NCBI GenBank assembly: GCA_050485645.1
Contig: JBJHBT010000010.1
Location: forward strand, 1 to 64,000
Reading direction: 5' to 3'
Origin: JBJHBP01 sp050485645
GTDB taxonomy: Bacteria > Pseudomonadota > Gammaproteobacteria > Steroidobacterales > Rariloculaceae
Length of the DNA stretch: 64,000 nt
Shown: positions 34,881 through 43,596 of the stretch, piece after piece
How the letters are laid out: each line of letters opens with the position of its first letter
Position numbering within the stretch: position 1 is the first letter of the stretch
Translations under genes and position numbers: made by a program
The notes under the pieces: model-generated
The model's database searches: none
What the model saw: the letters and a program-made list of their open reading frames with translations, nothing else
What the model was told of the DNA's origin: nothing

Positions 34881-35636
34881 CCGCCCGCCATCCCCCGCCA
34901 TCCAGATCAGCGTCGCGAACCGGCCGCACGGCGCCGCGCGTCGATGTGAGTAAAAACGCTGATCGCCGAAGGTGCAGAAGCCACCGCCATGAATGCTGAC
35001 CACGCCGCTGCGCATCAGCGCACGACGGGCCAGTGAGTACAGGTCCGCCTGCCAGCGTCCGCGCGGATTCGCGCTGAATGCCGCGTCGCGGTCTTGGTCG
35101 CTGAACGCGGCTCGCACCTCATCCCCGACCTCGTAGGCCGGCGCACTGATCGCCGGCCCCAGCCAGGCGTGCAGGTCGGCGGGCGGCACCGCCAGCGCCG
35201 CGATCGCCGCCTGCAGCACGCCGGCGGCCAGCCCCCGCCAGCCGGCATGCGCCACACCCACGCGACGGCCCTGCCGATCGCAGAACAGCACCGGCAGGCA
35301 GTCGGCGGTCATCACGACGGCCACGACGCCGGCCTCACCGGTGACGGCGCCGTCCGCGGCATCATCCGCATCATTCGAGCCGCCCAGATCAAGAATGCGC
35401 GTGCCGTGCACCTGCTCCAGCCACCGTGGCCCGGAAGGCAGTGCCAGCGCCTCCCGCAACCGCTGACGATTGGCCGCCACGCATGCCGGATCGTCACCCA
35501 CATGGGTGCCGAGATTCAGGCTGGCGTACTCGCCCCCGCTGACACCGCCCTGGCGCAGCGTGACACAGGCGCGAACCTGAGGCGGTGCCGGCCAATCCGG
35601 CGTCAGGTACGGCAGTGGCTGCGGCGGCGCGGTCAC
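34866..35636 (-). CDS. pgeF: PgeF/YfiH laccase-domain protein (purine nucleoside phosphorylase type)
   Basis: The 256-residue protein contains the family's metal-site motifs: EQVHGTRILDLGG (His), VVMTADCLPVLFCDRQGRRV (Cys) and VAHAGWRGLAAGVLQ (His). Members act as broad purine nucleoside phosphorylases/adenosine deaminases, and E. coli PgeF has been linked to peptidoglycan quality control. It overlaps the end of rluD by 4 bases, as in related genomes, and precedes clpB. Confidence 0.94.
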   Translation of the reverse strand: MTAPPQPLPYLTPDWPAPPQVRACVTLRQGGVSGGEYASLNLGTHVGDDPACVAANRQRLREALALPSGPRWLEQVHGTRILDLGGSNDADDAADGAVTGEAGVVAVVMTADCLPVLFCDRQGRRVGVAHAGWRGLAAGVLQAAIAALAVPPADLHAWLGPAISAPAYEVGDEVRAAFSDQDRDAAFSANPRGRWQADLYSLARRALMRSGVVSIHGGGFCTFGDQRFYSHRRAAPCGRFATLIWMAGDGGRLIST

Positions 35637-36607
35637 GGCCGGCGCCGATCCTGCTCGTGGCTTCTGAGATCGTCGCGCAGCACCGCCAGCAGATGCTCGA
35701 AATCCGCCGGCGGCGGCCGTTCCAGACTCAGCTCCCCGCCACTTTGCGGATGATTGAAGCGCAGGCGAAAGGCATGCAGCGCCTGGCGGCGGAACGTCGC
35801 CAGCACATCCTTCAGCGCATCGCTGGGTTTGGGTGGAAATCGCGGCCGGCCGCCATACTCGGGGTCGCCGACCAGCGGCATGCGCTGATGCGCGAAGTGC
35901 ACACGGATCTGGTGGGTACGCCCGGTTTCCAGCTCCACCTCCATATGGGTGTGCGCCCGGAATCGCTCCAGCACCCGATAATGGGTGCGGGCAGGTCTGC
36001 CCCCTTCGGTGACGGCCATGCGGGTACGGTCACGCGGATGGCGTCCGACGGGTGCATCCACGGTGCCACCACCGGTGGCCACACCAACACAGACGGCCCG
36101 GTAGGTGCGGTGAATCTCACGACGCTCGAGCATCGCCACCAGCGCGTTGTGCATGGCCGGATTGCGCGCCACCAGCAGCAACCCGCTGGTGTCCTTGTCC
36201 AGACGGTGGATCAGCCCGGCGCGCGGCAGGGTGGCCAGCGATTCATCGAAGGCCAGCAGCGCATTCTGCAACGTCCCGCCACGGTTACCCGCTCCCGGAT
36301 GCACAACCAGCCCGGCCGGCTTGGCGATCACCAGTAGCCCGGGATCCTCGTGGACGATGTCCAGCGGGATGGTCTCAGGCTCCACAGCCACGACCGGCTC
36401 CAGGGTGGCCTGAAGCGACAGGATTTCACCGCCCTGCACGCGCTGTTTCGGCGCGGCCGAGGCACCATCGAGCGTCAGTGCGCCGCTTTTCAGCCACTCC
36501 ACCAGCCGGGTCCGGGAAAACTCAGGCAGCACGATGGCGGCGGCCTGATCCAGCCGCCTGCCGGCAAGATCCTCCGGAATCTGTAGTTCGCGCGATACCT
36601 TGTCCAC
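35633..36607 (-). CDS. rluD: 23S rRNA pseudouridine synthase RluD
   Basis: This 324-residue enzyme would make the pseudouridines of 23S rRNA helix 69 (1911, 1915, 1917 in E. coli numbering). An S4 domain (GRRLDQAAAIVLPEFSRTRL) is followed by the catalytic motif LIHRLDKDTSGLLLVA (Asp in RLDKD) and RTHYRVLERF and ETGRTHQIRVHFAHQ. The GTG at 36607 (MDKVSRELQIPEDLAG) gives the family length; a longer frame upstream would run through the promoter region. Divergent from bamD. Confidence 0.95.
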   Translation of the reverse strand: MDKVSRELQIPEDLAGRRLDQAAAIVLPEFSRTRLVEWLKSGALTLDGASAAPKQRVQGGEILSLQATLEPVVAVEPETIPLDIVHEDPGLLVIAKPAGLVVHPGAGNRGGTLQNALLAFDESLATLPRAGLIHRLDKDTSGLLLVARNPAMHNALVAMLERREIHRTYRAVCVGVATGGGTVDAPVGRHPRDRTRMAVTEGGRPARTHYRVLERFRAHTHMEVELETGRTHQIRVHFAHQRMPLVGDPEYGGRPRFPPKPSDALKDVLATFRRQALHAFRLRFNHPQSGGELSLERPPPADFEHLLAVLRDDLRSHEQDRRRP

Positions 36608-36635
36608 ACCAGCCCCTGCGCCACAGCAGTCGGCA

Positions 36636-36702
36636 AGTATAGTCAGGCGCCGGCCGTCGCGGTGGATCGCCCGCAGGTGCCAGGGAAACTTTCCGCTATA
36701 CT
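36636..36702. promoter_or_regulatory. Divergent rluD/bamD promoter -10 boxes
   Basis: TATACT occurs on the minus strand at 36641-36636 (for rluD, 29 bases before its GTG) and on the plus strand at 36697-36702 (for bamD, 51 bases before its GTG). The -35 regions are not close to consensus. Confidence 0.5.
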
Positions 36703-36752
36703 GCGCCCTCCAATCCAGGTAACGCCCGCCAACCGGGCAATGGCTCATACAC

Positions 36753-37508
36753 GTGAGACGAATACTTCAGCTGGCAGTTCTCGGATTTCTGACGGCCACC
36801 CTGATCGCCGGCTGTGGCAGCCGTGCCGACAGACTCGCCCGCGACATGGCGCCGGACGTGCTCTACGAGCGCGGCCGCAATGCGATGCTGGCCAACAACT
36901 TCGAGATGGCCACGAGCAGTTACCTGACGCTGATGACCCGTTATCCGTTCGCGAACGAGTCGCGTCAGGCGCATCTGGACCTGATATACGTGTACTGGCG
37001 CAGCAATCAGCCGGAGAACGCCATCGACGCTGCCGAGCAGTTCGAGCGCGAGCATCCGACCCACCCGCAGGTGGCCTACAGCATCTATATGCGCGGCGTG
37101 GTGCATTTCGACCAGGAACCCAACATTCTGGAACGGCTGTTCCGCGTCGACATGACGGCGCGCCCGCCCAAGGATGCGCTGCAGTCGTTCAACATGTTCC
37201 AGCGGGTGGTACGCGAGTATCCGGACAGCGAGTATGTGGCCGATTCGCGCGAACGCATGATGTACCTGCGCAACCGCCTCGCCGCCTATCAGAACCATGT
37301 GGCCGATTTCTACATGCGCCGCGAAGCCTACGTGGCGGCCGCCAATCGTGCCAGATACGCGCTGGAGAACTACGCCGGTGCGCCCGCCCTGGAGCAATCG
37401 CTGGAGATCATGATCGAGGCTTACGACCGGCTCGGGATGGTTGATCTGGCCGACGATGCCAGGCGTGTACTGCAGGAATCCTTCGGACGCACGGCCGGCA
37501 GGCGCTGA
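36753..37508 (+). CDS. bamD: Outer-membrane assembly lipoprotein BamD
   Basis: The 251-residue lipoprotein has the signal RRILQLAVLGFLTATLIAGC (lipidated Cys21) and five TPR-like helical pairs: YERGRNAMLANNFEMATSSY, RQAHLDLIYVYWRSNQPENA, QSFNMFQRVVREYPDSEYVA, DFYMRREAYVAAANRARYAL and SLEIMIEAYDRLGMVDLADD. It is an essential part of the BAM complex that folds outer-membrane beta-barrels. It starts with GTG. Position divergent from rluD is conserved. Confidence 0.96.
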   Translation: MRRILQLAVLGFLTATLIAGCGSRADRLARDMAPDVLYERGRNAMLANNFEMATSSYLTLMTRYPFANESRQAHLDLIYVYWRSNQPENAIDAAEQFEREHPTHPQVAYSIYMRGVVHFDQEPNILERLFRVDMTARPPKDALQSFNMFQRVVREYPDSEYVADSRERMMYLRNRLAAYQNHVADFYMRREAYVAAANRARYALENYAGAPALEQSLEIMIEAYDRLGMVDLADDARRVLQESFGRTAGRR

Positions 37509-37519
37509 TCACCGCGGAT

Positions 37520-39010
37520 TCATTCGCGTCCGTTCCGAACATCCACATCCGCCGCGTCCACCGCGTCGGTAGCACTGCCCTGCTGCTTCGGCACACGCAG
37601 TGTCTGCGTGGAATCGCTCAGATTGACGCTGCGCGTGATGGCCTCCCACTTGTGCTGACGCGCGAACAGCCATCGATACAAACCCTGCAGTCGCCAGAAC
37701 ACCGTCAGCTGGCGATAGCCAAGATTTTCCAGCACCGCGATCAGGTACAGCAGCAGTATGCTGCGCGTCCGCGGGTACAGGTGGAATGACAGTTCTTCAA
37801 GCATGATCGCGCTCGCCGACAGCATGATGCCCAGTGTGAGCGCCAGGCACAGGAACAGTATCGCCGTTGGCGCTGAGATCCATCCGCCCAGCCAGCCGCT
37901 GATGATGATGATGTAGCCCAGCGCCTCGATCACCGGCCCGAGCAGTTCGAACAGCACATAGAACGGCATGGCCAGCCAGGATACGGTGCCTCCACGCGGA
38001 TTGAACATCAGCGACCGGTTCAGGTAGAGCGCCTGGCCCAGGCCATGCTGCCAGCGCACGCGCTGGCTCTTCAGACCCCGCAATGTCTCTGGCGCGTCGG
38101 TCCAGCACACGGGATCCGGCACGAAGGTGATGCGGTAGGGCCGACGCCATTCGCGCATGCACCGGTGCATGCGCAGCACCAGCTCCATGTCCTCACCCAC
38201 CGCCCGCGGATTGTAGCCACCCACCTCGATCAGCACGTCGCGACGAAACACGCCGAAGGCGCCGGAAATAATCAGCAGGGCATTCATCGGCGACCAGCCC
38301 ATGCGTCCGAACAGGAATGCGCGCAGATACTCCACCACCTGCACCAGCGCGAGAAAGTTGGACGGCAGGCCGATCTTTTCCAGAAACCCCCGACGCATCA
38401 CGCAGCCGTTGGCAATCCGCACCGTACCGCCCACGGCAATGGTGGTGGAATCCTCGAGAAACGGCCGCACGACGCGGCGCAGGCTGTCGGGTTGCAGCAC
38501 CGAATCGGCATCGACCACACAGACCAGCGGAAACCGGCAGGCATTGATTCCGGCATTGCTCGCATCGGCCTTGCTGCCGCCATTCTCCTTGTCCACGACA
38601 CGCAGCATCGGGTAGCGCGGCGAGCGATAGATACCGCGCACCGGCTTGCACTCCACCTGCGCCCGGTACGCTTCCGGAAACGGCCTCAGACCGAAGGCGC
38701 TGATCAGCTTTTCCAGCGTATCGTCGGTGGATCCGTCATTCACCACCACCAGTTCGTACTGCGGATATTCCAGCTGCAGCAGGGCGCGCACCGACGTGAT
38801 GATGGATACCGATTCGTTGTAGGCCGGCACGACAACGCTGATGGGCAGATCCAGATTGGAGAACACGCCCTCGGCTTCGTACTGATCCGCGATCTGCAGA
38901 TAGCGCCGGATGCCTGAGGTGGCGATCAGATTGAGCGACAGATAGCCGAGGTTGATCGCGATGAAATACGAAACGAACACCCATTGCGCATTGATGATGA
39001 ACTCCGCCAC
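37520..39010 (-). CDS. Processive family-2 glycosyltransferase (polysaccharide synthase)
   Basis: This 496-residue inner-membrane enzyme has an N-terminal helix, a GT-A domain with the D,D,D,Q(Q/R)xRW set (VVVNDGSTDDTLEK, CVVDADSVLQPDSL, VGEDMELVLRMHR, QRVRWQHGLGQAL) and at least three C-terminal helices (LLGPVIEALGYIIIISGWLG, TAILFLCLALTLGIMLSASA). This is the architecture of BcsA, PgaC and hyaluronan synthases, which polymerise and extrude a beta-linked glycan. There is no PilZ domain. It starts with GTG, 2 bases after the HEAT-protein stop, as the last gene of the operon. Product unknown. Confidence 0.92.
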   Translation of the reverse strand: MAEFIINAQWVFVSYFIAINLGYLSLNLIATSGIRRYLQIADQYEAEGVFSNLDLPISVVVPAYNESVSIITSVRALLQLEYPQYELVVVNDGSTDDTLEKLISAFGLRPFPEAYRAQVECKPVRGIYRSPRYPMLRVVDKENGGSKADASNAGINACRFPLVCVVDADSVLQPDSLRRVVRPFLEDSTTIAVGGTVRIANGCVMRRGFLEKIGLPSNFLALVQVVEYLRAFLFGRMGWSPMNALLIISGAFGVFRRDVLIEVGGYNPRAVGEDMELVLRMHRCMREWRRPYRITFVPDPVCWTDAPETLRGLKSQRVRWQHGLGQALYLNRSLMFNPRGGTVSWLAMPFYVLFELLGPVIEALGYIIIISGWLGGWISAPTAILFLCLALTLGIMLSASAIMLEELSFHLYPRTRSILLLYLIAVLENLGYRQLTVFWRLQGLYRWLFARQHKWEAITRSVNLSDSTQTLRVPKQQGSATDAVDAADVDVRNGRE

Positions 39011-39012
39011 GT

Positions 39013-40089
39013 CTACTCCAGTCCGGCTTCGGCCATGGCCTGACCGACCATGTCACCGGCGTAGCGATCGGACTGTCGGCGCCGCAGCCCCCGCAGCGCG
39101 CCAGGCCCCATGAACGGCAGCGAGACCAGCGACTGTGCGGCGCGATACCGCACCCACCACTCAGGATCGGTGAGCATGCGCTCCAGCATCGGAACCTGAT
39201 GCGGCTGGCCGATGCGGCCCAGCAGTCGCGCGGCCTGCATGCGCACATACCAGGCCTCGTGCTCAACCAGTTCGCCGATGCGCGGCACCGTGGACTGATC
39301 GGGACAGACCTTCAGCGCGGCGCTCAGTACAGCAGGTTCGCGACGCTCGCGTATCAGCTCCTCCAGCAGCCGTTCAAGCGCTTCGCTGCGCAGCAGCTCG
39401 CCATACTTCAGCAGGCGCACCACCGTTTCGACATCGCCCGTGAGTATGGCGTTGCCGATGGGCTGCGTGATCAGATCCGGCCCGAGCAGTTTCAGGATCC
39501 GCGCTACCATTGTCTGTGGCCAGTCGACACGACCGATGACCAACGGCATCAGGATGTCCACGGCACGGCGGCGATCGATCTGCGCAACCGCCCGGGCTGC
39601 CGTGATCGACAATGCCGTGTTGGGATGATCGAGCAGTTCAACGATCCGCTGCCAGTGCCGGGCATCACGCATGTTGCCGAGCGTTTCCACGGCCAGTAGC
39701 CGGGTGCTCAGCCGGCGGCGTCCGAGCATTCCTGCCGCGAGTCTGTGCAGCCCCAATCGCTGGGCGGCGACAATCAGGTTGTCGACCGCGTCGCCTTCCA
39801 CGGTGACGCGCAGACCGTTCCATTCCTCGAGTATGTCGGTCCGGTGGCGGCGTGATACGCGCGGCAGCACAGCCTCGCGGGCGCGTGTATCGGACATCAT
39901 GGTATCGGCGAACGCGCCGCGCCAGTGGCTGACCACGGCACGGCGACGATGGTCGCCGAGCACCGTCGCGGCGCGCAGACCCAATGTGTAGGCGATCAGC
40001 ACCAGTGTCGTGACCGCGGCGGCAACTGTTGCCCATGCCGCGATCGTTACCTGGGTGTCATAGCCCGGCTGCCAGAGAAAATCCAACAT
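39013..40089 (-). CDS. Membrane-anchored HEAT-repeat protein
   Basis: The 358-residue protein has one N-terminal transmembrane helix (VTIAAWATVAAAVTTLVLIA) and then HEAT repeats: RLSTRLLAVETLGNMRDARH, TALSITAARAVAQIDRRRAV, EAWYVRMQAARLLGRIGQPH and PEWWVRYRAAQSLVSLPFMG. HEAT arrays are protein-binding scaffolds. The start MLDFLWQPGYD at 40089 overlaps the YaiO-type gene by 32 bases; an upstream start would lie deeper inside that gene. In position and topology it could link the synthase to its periplasmic or regulatory partner. Confidence 0.88.
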   Translation of the reverse strand: MLDFLWQPGYDTQVTIAAWATVAAAVTTLVLIAYTLGLRAATVLGDHRRRAVVSHWRGAFADTMMSDTRAREAVLPRVSRRHRTDILEEWNGLRVTVEGDAVDNLIVAAQRLGLHRLAAGMLGRRRLSTRLLAVETLGNMRDARHWQRIVELLDHPNTALSITAARAVAQIDRRRAVDILMPLVIGRVDWPQTMVARILKLLGPDLITQPIGNAILTGDVETVVRLLKYGELLRSEALERLLEELIRERREPAVLSAALKVCPDQSTVPRIGELVEHEAWYVRMQAARLLGRIGQPHQVPMLERMLTDPEWWVRYRAAQSLVSLPFMGPGALRGLRRRQSDRYAGDMVGQAMAEAGLE

Positions 40090-41254
40090 AGCGCCTCGTG
40101 TACAGATCGCCCTGACGGTGCGACCCGATCCATGTCGCAAGCTGCCAGCGTTCGCTGAGCTGGCGCCGCATGCCGACGGTAATGCTGCGCACATCGGTGC
40201 GCAGCACGACATCGGTGGCGACGGCTTCGGCTTCCTCGCCGCGGGCCAGCGTCAGATCGAACCGGGTGCGATCGGATGCAAAATAAATCAGCGAACCCAC
40301 GTGCGCGGCCGACAGTGAATCACCACGCAGCCGCGCAAGATCCAGTGTGTAGGCGGCACGAAATCGCCCCATGTACCGGGCCACGGTGCCCGCGGTGCTG
40401 CTGACGTAGGTGTCGTCGTAGTGGCGGTGACGCACGCTGACGCGGGTCTCCCAGCCGTTCGACAGCGACACAGCCGCCCAGCCGGTCGCCGACCAGCCGG
40501 GCATGAAGTCACTGCCACCGGCCAGCGCATCGAAACCGGCGCGCCAGCGTGCCCCCGGCGACCACTCGGCGCCGCCACCGGCAAGCACGTCGCGTCGTCC
40601 GAAACGTTCCTCACTCTGCACGCGTCCGTAGACCGCACCACCGGATGACTGCTGACGACGCACTTCGAGAAACAGGCTGGTCCAGTCCGGCACGGGCCGC
40701 GACAGCGTCTCGCGCACCGCCCCGAAGCTGATCTGCGTCGCGGCGCGTTCGCCAGCCGGGGCCTCGACCAACCAGTCCGCGTCGAAGAACCGCCGTTCAG
40801 CTTCACGACGAAAGCCGGCATAGCGGTCACCGCGCACATCGTTCGCCAGCAGCACGGCATGTTCGACCCGCCAAACGTCTTCGTAATCAGGTGCCAGCCG
40901 ACGCGCGCGCGCCAGCTCCCGCAGGGCCGCGTCGCTGTCGCCCGCCGCGTTCAGGGCCAGCGCGCGGCCGAACACGTAGTCGACATCATCCGGGTGGCGG
41001 CTGAGCAGAAAATCGTACTCGCGCAGGGCCTGCTGGTGGTTGCCGGCCCACATATACACCCTGGCGAGCATGAACCGTGAAGCCGTATCGTCCGGAGCGT
41101 CGCGCAGTCTGGCCAGCAGCAGTTCGCGTCCGGTGTCGTAATCGCCGCGGTCGACCGCTGCCTCAACCTGCCGCATGTCGAATGCATTCGCCATGGCTGG
41201 CGGCAGAACCGACAGCAGCGAAGCGGCAACGAGCAGCAGTCGTACACGCCACAT
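40058..41254 (-). CDS. YaiO-type TPR / outer-membrane beta-barrel protein
   Basis: The 398-residue protein has a signal peptide (MWRVRLLLVAASLLSVLPPA), TPR units (about 25-140: ASRFMLARVYMWAGNHQQAL, VDYVFGRALALNAAGDSDAA) and a C-terminal beta-barrel of about 240 residues ending RRYVGFSLAAGL. The YaiO family combines these modules. TPR plus barrel is also the plan of PgaA, AlgK-AlgE and BcsC, which export polysaccharide. Its place in one operon with a synthase supports an export-pore role here. The ATG overlaps the upstream receiver gene's stop. Confidence 0.88.
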   Translation of the reverse strand: MWRVRLLLVAASLLSVLPPAMANAFDMRQVEAAVDRGDYDTGRELLLARLRDAPDDTASRFMLARVYMWAGNHQQALREYDFLLSRHPDDVDYVFGRALALNAAGDSDAALRELARARRLAPDYEDVWRVEHAVLLANDVRGDRYAGFRREAERRFFDADWLVEAPAGERAATQISFGAVRETLSRPVPDWTSLFLEVRRQQSSGGAVYGRVQSEERFGRRDVLAGGGAEWSPGARWRAGFDALAGGSDFMPGWSATGWAAVSLSNGWETRVSVRHRHYDDTYVSSTAGTVARYMGRFRAAYTLDLARLRGDSLSAAHVGSLIYFASDRTRFDLTLARGEEAEAVATDVVLRTDVRSITVGMRRQLSERWQLATWIGSHRQGDLYTRRYVGFSLAAGL

Positions 41255-41676
41255 CAGGACACACCGGATTCGAGCAGGGGGCGAAGCAGGCGTCGCAATC
41301 TGGCCAGCAGTTCCTGCGGTCTGAACGGTTTGGCGACGAAGTCATCGGCGCCGAGTTCGAAGGCACGCACCACGTCGGCCTCGAGGGTTTTCACCGACAG
41401 GACGATCACCGGAACAGCCTTCCAGGCGGGCTGTTCGTGCATCCGCATCAGCAGCTGGAATCCGTCGACGTAGGGCAGTATCAGGTCCAGCACCACGGCA
41501 TCGGCCGGCGAATCCCGTTCGATCAGATTCTCCGCGTCTCGCCCGTTGTTGACGGTGCTGACCCGATAACCGGCGCGTTCCAGAATGAAGGTAAGCAGGT
41601 AGGCGGTGGTTTCACTGTCCTCGACAACCAGAATATGCGGCGGGTTCTGCGGCGGGTTCTGTGATGCATCGCTCAC
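41254..41676 (-). CDS. Single-domain response regulator
   Basis: This 140-residue protein is one receiver domain: HILVVEDSETTAYLLTFILE, phospho-acceptor Asp in AVVLDLILPYVDGF, Thr/Ser switch in VIVLSVKTLE and Lys in FVAKPFRPQELLARL. No output domain, so it probably acts by protein contact. I chose the GTG at 41676 because GGAG precedes it; an ATG at 41721 would add 15 residues without a ribosome-binding site. It is the first gene of the polysaccharide operon and may switch the synthase on or off. Confidence 0.88.
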   Translation of the reverse strand: MSDASQNPPQNPPHILVVEDSETTAYLLTFILERAGYRVSTVNNGRDAENLIERDSPADAVVLDLILPYVDGFQLLMRMHEQPAWKAVPVIVLSVKTLEADVVRAFELGADDFVAKPFRPQELLARLRRLLRPLLESGVS

Positions 41677-41821
41677 GTGCGGGCTCCGATTCCCGGGTGA
41701 CGGGACCACGACCGAAGCCATATTTTGACAAATCGCGGCAGCACCCTGGGAGTGCACCGTTCACAGTGCCCGGGCGCTGCGGCGCCCCCTGGCCGCATGC
41801 GGCGGCGATTACGAGGGGAAA

Positions 41822-43450
41822 TCAGTAACCTGACGTAATCGGGTAACGCCAGTCGCGACCGAATGCGCGACTGCTGATGCGTACGCCCGGCGGCGCCTGG
41901 CGGCGCTTGTATTCAGCACGTTTCACCAGCCCCAGCACACGGCCGACGATGTCGCGATCAAAACCCAGTGCGGCGATCTGATCAACCGAATAATCCTTCT
42001 CGATGAAGGCTTCGAGTATCGGATCGAGCACTTCGTACGGCGGCAGCGAATCGGTGTCTTTCTGATCGGGGCCGAGCTCGGCCGAGGGGGGGCGGGTGAT
42101 CACGCGTTCGGGTATGACCGCCCCAATCCGGTTGCGGTGCTCGCACAGCTGGTAGACCAGCGTCTTGGTACAGTCCTTGAGCGGCGCGAAGCCGCCGGCC
42201 ATGTCGCCATACAGTGTGGCGTAGCCCACCGCCATCTCACTCTTGTTACCGGTGGTGAGCAGCATGCGGCCGAATTTGTTCGATATGGCCATCAGCAGCA
42301 CGCCACGGCAGCGCGCCTGGATGTTCTCTTCGGTCACGTCGCGCTCACGGCCGGCGAAAATTTCGGACAGTGTCGCAAGCGTGGATTCGAACATTGGTTC
42401 GATGGACAGCACGTCGTAGCGCACGCCCATGCTGTGCGCCTGCTGCATGGCGTCTTCCAGGCTCATCGCCGACGTGAAGCGCGACGGCATCATCAGCGCA
42501 TGCACACGCTCCGCACCGAGTGCATCGACGGCTATGCACAGCGTCAGCGCCGAATCCACACCGCCCGACAGGCCCAGCACCACACCGTCGAAGCCGTTCT
42601 TGTTCACGTAGTCACCGGTACCCATCACCAGCGCGTCGTACACGCTGTCCACGATGGGCGCTGCCGGCGAGGCTGATGCCGACACCGGTACGAGTTTGCG
42701 CGCCTGCGGCTGCAGCGACACGACATGCAGCCCTTCCCTGAACGGTGGCGCCCTGAATGTCACGTTACCGTGGGCGGTCAGAACCATCGAACCGCCGTCG
42801 AACACGAGTTCGTCCTGCCCGCCGGTCATGTTCAGATACACCAGCGGCAGCCCGGTCTCGCGGGCCCGTTCGGCGAGCACGCGTTCGCGGGCCTGCTGAT
42901 GACCGATGTGGAACGGTGAACCGTTGATCACCAGAATCGCCTCGGCGCCGGCCGCGGCACAGTCGCGAGCCGGCTCGTCACTCCATACGTCCTCACAGAC
43001 GATCAGTCCCAGACGATGGCCGTTGAGCTCGAAGACCGTGACACCTTCACCGGGCTGGAAGTAGCGCTTCTCGTCGAACACCGCATAGTTCGGCAGCACC
43101 CGCTTGCGATGATTGGCGAGCTGGCGCCCGTCGCGGAAGACGGCTGCGCTGTTGTAGATCACCGCCGGTGCGGCATCGGACTGCCCGCCCTGGTATTCGG
43201 GATAGCCCACGCAGATCGCGATACCGGACACCTCATCGCGCACCCGGGTCAGCGCCTCCTCGACGCGGCGTCGCATGCCGCCGTGCAGCAGCAGGTCTTC
43301 CGGCGGATAGCCGCTGAGCGCAAGCTCGGGAAACAGCACCAGATCCGCACCGTGTTCATCACGCGCCCGGTGTGCGTAGCGGAGAACTTTCGCGGTATTG
43401 GCATCGATGGCGCCGACATGCGTGTCGATCTGGGCAAGTGCGATTTTCAT
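41822..43450 (-). CDS. nadE: Glutamine-dependent NAD+ synthetase
   Basis: The 542-residue enzyme catalyses the last step of NAD synthesis. The N-terminal nitrilase-type glutaminase has its Glu-Lys-Cys triad (LVLFPELALSGYPPEDLLL, RKRVLPNYAVFDEKRYF, LIVCEDVWSDE). The C-terminal synthetase has the PP-loop GLSGGVDSALTLCIAV. The start MKIALAQIDTH at 43450 is the family N-terminus, though no strong Shine-Dalgarno is visible. Together with pncC (11792-12292) it gives part of the pyridine-nucleotide salvage route. Confidence 0.96.
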   Translation of the reverse strand: MKIALAQIDTHVGAIDANTAKVLRYAHRARDEHGADLVLFPELALSGYPPEDLLLHGGMRRRVEEALTRVRDEVSGIAICVGYPEYQGGQSDAAPAVIYNSAAVFRDGRQLANHRKRVLPNYAVFDEKRYFQPGEGVTVFELNGHRLGLIVCEDVWSDEPARDCAAAGAEAILVINGSPFHIGHQQARERVLAERARETGLPLVYLNMTGGQDELVFDGGSMVLTAHGNVTFRAPPFREGLHVVSLQPQARKLVPVSASASPAAPIVDSVYDALVMGTGDYVNKNGFDGVVLGLSGGVDSALTLCIAVDALGAERVHALMMPSRFTSAMSLEDAMQQAHSMGVRYDVLSIEPMFESTLATLSEIFAGRERDVTEENIQARCRGVLLMAISNKFGRMLLTTGNKSEMAVGYATLYGDMAGGFAPLKDCTKTLVYQLCEHRNRIGAVIPERVITRPPSAELGPDQKDTDSLPPYEVLDPILEAFIEKDYSVDQIAALGFDRDIVGRVLGLVKRAEYKRRQAPPGVRISSRAFGRDWRYPITSGY

Positions 43451-43596
43451 CGGGAACAGGGAGTCCGGGTCACGGCGGGAACAGCTATTCTCACGAAAGC
43501 CCGATGATCCGTAAAGCAACGTCCGCGGACGGCCATAGCGGAAAAATGCGGCACAGTCTGCAGGCCACATCGGGCAATCGGGTAGAATTCCCGCGC

